From Tardiphaga sp051811025 (GTDB lineage: Bacteria; Pseudomonadota; Alphaproteobacteria; Rhizobiales; Xanthobacteraceae), in the NCBI RefSeq assembly GCF_051811025.1, contig NZ_JBPWQE010000001.1:2108001-2172000 (forward strand): 64,000 bases of DNA, in the 5' to 3' direction. Positions within the stretch are counted from its first letter, which is position 1. Every line of letters begins with the position of its first letter. The notes beneath the pieces are model-generated. The model saw only the letters and a list, made by a program, of their open reading frames with translations, was not told the origin of the DNA and searched no databases. This document shows, piece by piece, positions 58,212 through 64,000 of the stretch. A program made the position numbers and the translations under genes.

Positions 58212-58538
58212 ATGTCGACGAAGAAACTCACGCTCCCATCGATTATCCGCGCCGGCGGCCTTGCGACGCTGGTGGGTATTGCCATCGGCGCCGCCCAGCC
58301 TGCAGTTGCTGCATCGGCCCCCGTATATCCGCAATCGATCAGCGCGCCCGCTGCTGTCACATCCACCGATATCAGTGCGGCACGCAAGAACCGGCAGGTG
58401 AGGCGCACATCTCCGCGTGATGCCTATGGCAGCTATGTCGGCGGAGGCAGCTATATGGGTGGGGCAGGCGGTGTATCGCAGTCCTATCCCGGCTACGGCT
58501 ACGGCGTTGGAGATAATTCGCGGAACCAGACCTGGTAG
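58212..58538 (+). CDS. Exported small Gly/Tyr-rich hypothetical protein
   Basis: A 108-residue protein with a signal peptide (STKKLTLPSIIRAGGLATLV to about AVAAS). The mature chain has a basic stretch (ARKNRQVRRTSPRDAYG) and a low-complexity C-terminus rich in Gly, Tyr and Ser (GSYVGGGSYMGGAGG, YPGYGYGVGD). No family is recognised. Divergent from the AprI-like gene with about 155 bases between. The start follows AAAAAGGACAATGCC. Confidence 0.65.
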   Translation: MSTKKLTLPSIIRAGGLATLVGIAIGAAQPAVAASAPVYPQSISAPAAVTSTDISAARKNRQVRRTSPRDAYGSYVGGGSYMGGAGGVSQSYPGYGYGVGDNSRNQTW

Positions 58539-58891
58539 CGCCGTTATCCACGATGTGATGACCCGGCGGCGACCGCGAGCGTCGTCTGGGGAGGGGCTGC
58601 ATGCCGTCGTGGAAGGTGACGACGGATCGCGAACGGCGATGATGAGCAATATTGCTCAATGCCGGACAACAAGCACCCCAGAACAGCAGAATATACGACT
58701 GCCTGCGATCTGGCGCTGCACCTACAGGGGACGGTTTCCGATGCCCCTGCGGTCTCTATGGATCTCCAAAGCTTTAGTTAGACAGGGCGCCGAAAAATCC
58801 GAGGGGTAGGCGCCACAACGGCGCTGTTGACCCTTTACGGACAGTCTGGCCACAAGCAATGATCGCATTGGCCGACACGGATGTCTGACAC
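58539..58891. other. Gene-free stretch with a 16-base perfect palindrome
   Basis: No convincing gene. TGAGCAATATTGCTCA at 58643-58658 is a perfect 16-base palindrome with an A/T centre, the form of a dimeric repressor site, but the nearest start codon (GST) is 234 bases on. Codon use in the open frames here is poor. Confidence 0.5.
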
Positions 58892-59515
58892 ATGTTCACC
58901 CTCTACTATGCCGCGCACACATGTTCGCTCGCCTCGCACATCGCGCTGGAAGACGCCGGGGCGAAGTACGAACTGAAGCGGATCAACTTCAGCAAAAATG
59001 AGCAGCAGTCACCCGCCTATCTCGCGGTCAACGCAAAGGGGCGGGTTCCGGCAATGGTGACGCCACATGGCGTTCTGACTGAAACGCCAGCCATGCTGGC
59101 ATTCATCGCGCAAAGCTTCCCGCAGGCGCACCTCGCGCCGCTGAGCGATCCATTTGCGTTTGCCCAGTTGCAGTCATTCAACAGCTATCTTTGCTCGACC
59201 CTTCATATCGCTCACGCCCATCGCATGCGGGGCTATCGGTGGGCGGACGAACCGTCTTCGTTTGCGGACATGCAGCGCAAAGTCCCGCAATCCGTCGGGG
59301 GCTGCTTCAAGCTGATCGAGAGCGGGATGCTGACAGGCCCCTGGGTGATGGGCGAGACCTATACGATTGCCGATCCGTATTTATTCACGCTGTCGCAGTG
59401 GATCGAGGCAGATGGCGTCGATCCGGCAAGTATTCCGCGCGTCATGGAACATCGGTCCCGCATGGCGGCACGTCCCAACGTGAAGAAAGCCATTGCCGAA
59501 GAGCTTGCTGAGTGA
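58892..59515 (+). CDS. Glutathione S-transferase family protein
   Basis: A 207-residue cytosolic GST. The thioredoxin-like N-terminal domain reads FTLYYAAHTCSLASHIALEDAGA with the active-site region YYAAHTCS, and GRVPAMVTPHGVLTETPAMLAFIA with the cis-Pro and ETPA/ESAI glutathione contact. The helical C-terminal domain ends GETYTIADPYLFTLSQWIEADG (N-capping box TIADPYLF). The bacterial beta-like subgroup fits. It is a single gene. Confidence 0.92.
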   Translation: MFTLYYAAHTCSLASHIALEDAGAKYELKRINFSKNEQQSPAYLAVNAKGRVPAMVTPHGVLTETPAMLAFIAQSFPQAHLAPLSDPFAFAQLQSFNSYLCSTLHIAHAHRMRGYRWADEPSSFADMQRKVPQSVGGCFKLIESGMLTGPWVMGETYTIADPYLFTLSQWIEADGVDPASIPRVMEHRSRMAARPNVKKAIAEELAE

Positions 59516-59546
59516 TCGACGCCGCGCGGCGCGAGCCCCGGATTGA

Positions 59547-60108
59547 CTATCGTCCCGGAGGCGGCACCACATCTGGCGACTTTGTACGATCGAACTGTGG
59601 CCACTGGCTGGAGACATCAGGTAGAGCGATTTCCTTGCCGGTCATGCGCTCAATGGTGATCGCATAGAGGGTTATCGCATCGAGGCGTGGAAAGAAGCCC
59701 TTCGGTTGGCCCAGGTCGCTTCTCATACTTATCCATGAGCTTTTCAAAGAAGCGCTGTTTGATCGCACGGTCTTCGACGATATCTGCCAGACCAAACGCA
59801 ATGACGCTTCGATACGAAATCGATGCATCGCACTCGAAGCGACCATAAGCGTAGACTTGCCCAGGCTCATCGACCTCAAAGCAAACACGTCTGTTCTGTT
59901 CTACATTGATACGCAGATGACCGCGCGCGCCTGCATTGTGAACGAATATCTTGTCGTCCATCCACACATATAACAGCGGCAGACAATAGGGATATCCATC
60001 TGCGCCCACCGTCGCGAGGCGACCGCAAAACCCACGGTCCAATGTCTCGCGTGTGCGCTCGTCGGTCATGACCAGGTCTTTTCGCCGAAGATCCGGAGGT
60101 GCGCTCAT
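59547..60108 (-). pseudogene. Pyridoxamine 5'-phosphate oxidase-family protein, frameshifted
   Basis: The first part (MSAPPDLRRKDLVMTDERTR to FFEKLMDKYE) is a normal PPOX-type split-barrel flavoprotein: FCGRLATVGADGYPYCLPLLYVW, VHNAGARGHLR and RVCFEVDEPGQVYAYGRFE. From about 59725 good coding continues in another frame, reading LGQPKGFFPRLDAITLYAITIERMTGKEIALP, the usual end of this family, to a stop at 59547. In the original frame the protein runs on into junk to 59650. One base gained or lost near 59715-59735 explains this. It could be a true mutation or a sequence error. Confidence 0.75.
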
Positions 60109-60311
60109 CTGTACTCCCCAACCAAGCTGCCGATCTCGCCGGTGCATTGCAGCGCTTACGCGAGGTAATCACCTACGTTGATCAGAGCGCGAACGCAAAT
60201 AAATGCGTGCGGGGGGCGCCTGATCGGGAATGGCTCGCTGCCAATCCTGCGACTCGTAAGGCCGCGTTGGAGTATCGGCGCAAGCAGGTGGAGGCAAAGC
60301 GATGCGCTTGA
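60099..60311 (+). CDS. Possible small protein of unknown function
   Basis: Up to 70 residues. The part LREVITYVDQSANANKCVRGAPDREWLAANPATRKAALEYRRKQVEAKR looks protein-like, and a plus-strand terminator lies downstream at 60446. Against it, the start is unclear (GTG at 60099 without a ribosome site) and it overlaps the PPOX start. No family is recognised. It may be a remnant. Confidence 0.3.
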   Translation: MRSSVLPNQAADLAGALQRLREVITYVDQSANANKCVRGAPDREWLAANPATRKAALEYRRKQVEAKRCA

Positions 60312-60409
60312 TTCGTCTGTACGACGCTCGGCTGGTGCAGCGAGCCAGCATCAAGCTAGCGCAGAGGGCGTCGGGAATCTTTCTTTAAGGATTGCCGGGC
60401 ATCATTCGC

Positions 60410-60976
60410 TCAAGCGGAGAGTTTGAGTACCGCTAGCAGGTAGAGACCCGCCGGAGCGACCCGGCGGGTTTTCTTTAAAGGCCCAGTCTTGGCGCCGCTA
60501 AAGCCAGGCCTCGTGTAGTAGCAGTTGCGGCGGAAAGCCGAGCAGCCCGCGCGCGCAAGATGCGTGTCGCCTCGTTCGTCCGAGCGCAGTGCGGTCAGTC
60601 GTTCTCTCCACACCTGTAGTGCTTCGGGCGTCAATCCGGTCCAATGTGTGATTTCGCCAGTGACCTTGAGCGGTGCGCTGCTGCGATACGACCGAGTGGG
60701 GTTGCCGGGAAATTTCTTGTCGGTCACGTTCGGGTCGTTCTCGAATGTCCCGGTCGGCTCTACGAGATAAACACGCGGGACTGCGCCGCTTCCGGTGAGT
60801 TCCGCCGCGATTTCAGCGGCAAGCCCGGGACCGTCCACAATGGCAGTGAAGTAGATGTGGTTCATCACCACTTCAGGACGATAGTTCGACCGGTATCCTG
60901 CGGTGAGGAAATCACCCACGCGCAAATCCGCGATTGTACCGTGAAAGAATGGTCCCACGTCCAGCACTTCGGTCAT
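60410..60976 (-). CDS. arr: Rifamycin ADP-ribosyltransferase Arr, with abnormal C-terminal tail
   Basis: A 188-residue frame. Residues 1-135 match Arr enzymes, which use NAD to ADP-ribosylate the ansa-chain hydroxyl of rifampicin: PFFHGTIADLRVGDFLTAGYRSNY, HIYFTAIVDG, RVYLVEPTGTFENDPNVTDKKFPGNPTRSYRS (in part) and VTGEITHWTGLTPEAL. The His-Tyr-Asp positions (H12, Y42, D81) are kept. Normal Arr ends at about 140; here about 50 more residues (GDTHLARAG...LKLSA) run through a plus-strand terminator hairpin, so the natural stop has probably been lost. Activity may remain. Confidence 0.88.
   Translation of the reverse strand: MTEVLDVGPFFHGTIADLRVGDFLTAGYRSNYRPEVVMNHIYFTAIVDGPGLAAEIAAELTGSGAVPRVYLVEPTGTFENDPNVTDKKFPGNPTRSYRSSAPLKVTGEITHWTGLTPEALQVWRERLTALRSDERGDTHLARAGCSAFRRNCYYTRPGFSGAKTGPLKKTRRVAPAGLYLLAVLKLSA
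60446..60476 (+). terminator. Rho-independent terminator inside the tail of arr
   Basis: A nine-pair perfect stem ACCCGCCGG / CCGGCGGGT with a six-base loop, followed by TTTTCTTT on the plus strand. It lies within the extended 3' end of the minus-strand arr frame. Confidence 0.8.
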
Positions 60977-61454
60977 CGTCCTTATCTTGTGAGTCTGCTT
61001 CTGGTCAGTGAGCTAAGGGTGCCAACGTCCGTGACGAGGTCGATAGCTGTCGTCGCTGATCTTCAAGACATATCAGACTGCAGCGTAGAAATGGCGGTGA
61101 TTGGCGGGGCTTATGGCCGCTTGGTGACGATGCGCGCAAATGAGGCAATGGCGAGTGTGCATTGAAATGTGCGCGGATAAGCGAACTCTCAGAGAAATTC
61201 ACAAATTTCAATGTGATACCAGCCAGCGCTGGAATTTTCCGGGGTTTTGAAGTGCGCCCCAAGCTCATTTTCTGGGTGTAGCTAACTAAGCGGTACCAAA
61301 TCTGCGTCGGCGGTGTGTGCTTTCTGTTCAACCAGAGCCAAATGGCATTCTTCGATAGGCTGACTCGACATTCCTTTGCCGCCTTGCGAGAGTTGATGCA
61401 ACCGCGTTCAGGAGCGTGTCTGACTGGATAGTGATGCAAGATCGAGGTGACCCA
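60977..61454. other. Gene-free stretch of about 480 bases
   Basis: No supported gene between arr and the cyclase gene. A minus-strand open frame at 61005-61469 overlaps the cyclase start and has no recognisable domain. The promoters of arr and the cyclase must lie here, but no clear boxes or dyads were seen. Confidence 0.4.
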
Positions 61455-63185
61455 GTGAGCACCGATCAATCATCCCCGCTTCGACCGCCGCGGCATTCGT
61501 TGTTCGTAAAATACTTCGTCACGCTGCTTATCGCTGTTGTAGTCCCGCTATTACTAGGTGCGGCGAGTGAGGCCTGGTTCGGTTACCGCGGTCAACGGGC
61601 CGCCCTCAACGAACTGTTGCAGGCCGAGTCACGCTCGGCCACCGAACGTATCCAGACTTTCATTGATGGTATTCGCGATCAGCTTTACTGGGTCGTCCAG
61701 TTGCCTTGGATGGATGGCGACGAGGAGCGCCATCGCGTTGATGCTTTACGCTTATTGCGTCAAGTTCCAGCGATATCTTCGATTACATTGGTTGACGGAA
61801 TGGATAGAGAGCGCGCCTTCATCTCCCGACTGGATGTGAACCGCATAGGGCTCGGCGCCTCCATGGCGTCCGACCCGGCAGTAAAGGGCGCCCACGCCAA
61901 TAAGGTCTGGTTCGGGCCCGTGCGATATGAGCGTGATTCCGAGCCCTATATGACCATCGCGGTGGCTGGCAATCGTGCTGCCGCCGGAATCGCCATTGCC
62001 GACATCAACCTGAAATTGATCCAGGAGGTGATTGCCGCAATTAAGATCGGCGTGACTGGCCATGCCTTCGTAATCGACGATTCAGGCCGGCTGATCGCTC
62101 ATCCAGATATCAGCCAAGTGCTGCGCGGCAACGCCGCCTCCGAGGGCTTGGGATCGTTAAAGGCCGCCGTGACTGCAGCAAAGGGAGCCGCAGTGGTCAG
62201 CAGCGATGCCGATGGCAGGTCGGCGATTGCCACCTCGGCCAGAACAGCAAGTGTCGATTGGACAGTGATCGCGCAGCAACCAGTGACAGAAGCTTTCGCA
62301 CCGATTCGCGCCGCTCTATGGCGCTCGCTCGCGCTGCTGGTTGTTGGCATGCTCTTCGCGATATCTCTCGCCTGGTGGTTGGCTCGTCGTATGTCTGGAC
62401 CAATCCGTCAGCTTGAGGACGGCGTGCAACGCATTGGCGCGGGCCAATTCGAGCACCGGATCGAGATGTCTAGTGGTGATGAGCTAGAACAACTCGCCAA
62501 TCGGTTCAACGATATGGCGGGAGAACTCGCGGCCTCAAAGGAAAAGTCCGAACGCATCAATCGGTTGAAGCGATTTCTGGCCCCTCAAGTGGCAGAGCTT
62601 GTCGACGATCCGGGGAACCAGGGATTGCTCGACGGACAGCGTCGCGAAGTGGTTGCCATCTTTGGCGACCTGCGAGGTTTCACGGCGTTTTCGGCTCACG
62701 CCGACCCTGAGATTATTATGGGCGTGCTTAGTGAATACTATGCGGCACTGGGATCGGTGATCAGCCGACACCAAGCGACGCTCACGGGCTTCGCCGGAGA
62801 CGGATTAATGGTCTTGGTCAATGCGCCCATAGAGTGTGATGAACCCGCGCTGCGTGGTGTTCGTTTGGCTATCGATATGCAGGCGGCCGTGCAGGCGCTC
62901 ATCGCTGGCTGGCGCGTCGCGGGGCACACAATCGGTTTCGGCGTCGGAATCGCGATGGGCCAGGCGACGGTGGGTACCGTTGGCTACGAAGGCCGGATCG
63001 AGTACACGGCGATCGGTAGCGTCATCAACCTAGCGTCACGCCTGTGCGGTTTGGCAGGTGACGCCCAGATTCTACTCGATCCGATTCTTGCGGGCGCAGT
63101 AGGAGGAGCCATCGAGGTCAACAGTATCGGTGAGCGGTCTATCAAGGGGTACGACAGGCCGGTCGGCGTTTTTGCGGTATCATGA
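61455..63185 (+). CDS. Membrane adenylate/guanylate cyclase with Cache and HAMP domains
   Basis: About 576 residues from the GTG at 61455, which has GAGGTGACCCA upstream; an ATG at 61434 is possible. Order: membrane segment (FVKYFVTLLIAVVVPLLLGA), extracellular double-Cache sensor (about 50-290; GHAFVIDDSGRLIAHPD), second membrane segment (SLALLVVGMLFAISLAWWLA), HAMP (RMSGPIRQLEDGVQRIGAGQFEHRIE), and a class III cyclase domain with metal-binding Asp residues in FGDLRGFTAFS and GFAGDGLMVL, plus EYTAIGSVINLASRL. It would make cAMP in response to an external ligand. Confidence 0.92.
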   Translation: MSTDQSSPLRPPRHSLFVKYFVTLLIAVVVPLLLGAASEAWFGYRGQRAALNELLQAESRSATERIQTFIDGIRDQLYWVVQLPWMDGDEERHRVDALRLLRQVPAISSITLVDGMDRERAFISRLDVNRIGLGASMASDPAVKGAHANKVWFGPVRYERDSEPYMTIAVAGNRAAAGIAIADINLKLIQEVIAAIKIGVTGHAFVIDDSGRLIAHPDISQVLRGNAASEGLGSLKAAVTAAKGAAVVSSDADGRSAIATSARTASVDWTVIAQQPVTEAFAPIRAALWRSLALLVVGMLFAISLAWWLARRMSGPIRQLEDGVQRIGAGQFEHRIEMSSGDELEQLANRFNDMAGELAASKEKSERINRLKRFLAPQVAELVDDPGNQGLLDGQRREVVAIFGDLRGFTAFSAHADPEIIMGVLSEYYAALGSVISRHQATLTGFAGDGLMVLVNAPIECDEPALRGVRLAIDMQAAVQALIAGWRVAGHTIGFGVGIAMGQATVGTVGYEGRIEYTAIGSVINLASRLCGLAGDAQILLDPILAGAVGGAIEVNSIGERSIKGYDRPVGVFAVS

Positions 63186-63322
63186 CGTCCGGCAAAACAA
63201 TTCCGCTATGGGGCATTCGCGACGAAGCGCGATGTTCGCGCTACGTCCGCTCCGCGTTTGATAGCGCCCACATCGCGCAAGCGTCGATACGCCCCAAAAT
63301 GCAAAGAGCGAAAATAGCCAGG

Positions 63323-64000
63323 TCATTCAATGACCCTATCAGCTCGAAGGATGACCTCTTCCGGTATCGACAAGTTCAGCAATTTTGCAGTCTTGAGGTT
63401 AAGTACCAGCTCGAACTTGGTCGGTCGTTCGACTGGCATACCAGCGGGGGCCGCGCCCTTGAATATTCCAGCTACATACTGCGCTGAGCGCCTGAACATG
63501 ATCGATAAGCTTGGACCGTAACTTGCTAACGCACCGGCATCAACAAACTCGCTGATTTGATAGATTGCGGGGATTGGAACGGCGTTGGCCAGATCGACAA
63601 TCTTCAGCCGAATTGGATCGGCTAGCACGAACACAACGTCACACAGTTCGTTTCCGATATCCTGAAACGCTCGCTCCAGATCGGCTGGAGTTGGCGCAAC
63701 AATGGGAACGGTTGATAATCCAACGGTGTGCGCGGCTGCGCGCGACACCTCGTACAGTCCTGCGTGGGTAGGATTTGACGACATCAAGACCGCGATCTTT
63801 CTAGCAGACGGAAGAATAGTGCTGATTACATCCAAAATCTTGGTAGTGGTGTCGCCGTACATGTTGGCTAAACCGGTTATATTGCCTCCGGGCTGAGCAA
63901 AGCTTTTCACAAAACCGGACCCAATGGGATCGGTCGCTGGTGTCATCACAATCGGAATGGTCGTCGTTGCTCGCTGCGCGGCGGCTATCGCTGGTGTTGC
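63323..64000 (-). CDS. ABC transporter substrate-binding protein (PF04392 type), 5' end outside window
   Basis: About 226 residues of the C-terminal part; the frame stays open to the window edge, and the upstream codons read ATPAIAAAQRATTTIPIVM, typical of this family, so the start is beyond 64000. Conserved parts are DPIGSGFVKSFAQPGGNITGL, KIAVLMSSNPTH, VFVLADP and SYGPSLSIMFRRSAQYVAGIFKGAAPAGMPVERPTKFELVLNLKTAKLLNL (in part). Relatives (TrpX/YtrF-like) bind amino acids or aromatics; alphaproteobacteria have many. Ligand unknown. Confidence 0.9.
   Translation of the reverse strand, partial: ATPAIAAAQRATTTIPIVMTPATDPIGSGFVKSFAQPGGNITGLANMYGDTTTKILDVISTILPSARKIAVLMSSNPTHAGLYEVSRAAAHTVGLSTVPIVAPTPADLERAFQDIGNELCDVVFVLADPIRLKIVDLANAVPIPAIYQISEFVDAGALASYGPSLSIMFRRSAQYVAGIFKGAAPAGMPVERPTKFELVLNLKTAKLLNLSIPEEVILRADRVIE

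Noticed and set aside
63182..63487. 101-codon plus-strand frame overlapping the cyclase stop
   Set aside because: Four-base overlap looks like coupling, but most of it is antisense to the conserved end of the binding-protein gene.

Overview
The window looks like chromosome from an alphaproteobacterium of the Hyphomicrobiales, most likely the Bradyrhizobium/Rhodopseudomonas/Afipia group (Nitrobacteraceae). Grounds: uniformly high GC, strong G/C preference at third codon positions, a divK-pleD pair, an EipB-type (DUF1849) envelope protein, a DinB with an N-terminal zinc ribbon beside a DUF3572 gene, and intergenic GTCAT...CCGGG palindromes of the kind common in that group. No tRNA, rRNA, CRISPR array, integrase or transposase was found.

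Layout. 0.1-7.6 kb: GDPD, RidA, EipB-like protein and malonyl-CoA decarboxylase, then a small catabolic group: an orphan ABC substrate-binding protein, a flavin reductase fused to a MarR domain, and a divergent NicX-type 2,5-dihydroxypyridine dioxygenase. 7.6-13.1 kb: a copper/silver-type RND operon (Cys-rich exported protein, YtkA/FixH-like protein, CusB, CusA) with a candidate operator inside the 3' end of dinB. 13.1-17.9 kb: dinB, DUF3572, divK, pleD, a membrane-anchored protein and rpmG. 18-21.4 kb: flavin monooxygenase, and a divergent LysR/SDR pair. 21.4-28.6 kb: topA, rnr, DUF983, NUDIX and a small gene, read leftwards as one string. 28.6-31.2 kb: two HxlR regulators divergent from an SDR and from an azoreductase. 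31.2-39.1 kb: dprA, a PD-(D/E)XK-like protein, a MerR plus Tat-exported triple carboxymuconolactone-decarboxylase pair, a broken second plsY copy, an alpha/beta hydrolase, plsY, a dihydroorotase-like gene without its HxH motif, and pyrB. 39.3-47.6 kb: TetR/MFS pair with repeated operators, M15 dipeptidase, aidB with a CPBP protease, AEC transporter, ruvX and others. 47.7-55.3 kb: nitronate monooxygenase and gatC-x-gatA...gatB, with a small unknown gene between gatC and gatA and a histidine kinase and patatin lipoprotein between gatA and gatB. 55.3-64 kb: looser accessory DNA with a 36-residue Lys/Ala-rich peptide gene, GNAT, SEL1-like, AprI/Inh inhibitor, GST, a frameshifted PPOX gene, a rifamycin ADP-ribosyltransferase with an unusual tail, a Cache-HAMP-cyclase and a cut-off ABC substrate-binding protein.

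Reading the window as a whole, a housekeeping backbone (pyrB-pyrC'-plsY-dprA-topA-rnr-DUF983-NUDIX-rpmG-pleD-divK-DUF3572-dinB) appears to be broken up by several regulator-plus-enzyme cassettes for redox, electrophile or xenobiotic chemistry. Each cassette carries its own dyad operator. That the cassettes are insertions is an inference from gene content; no comparison genome was available.
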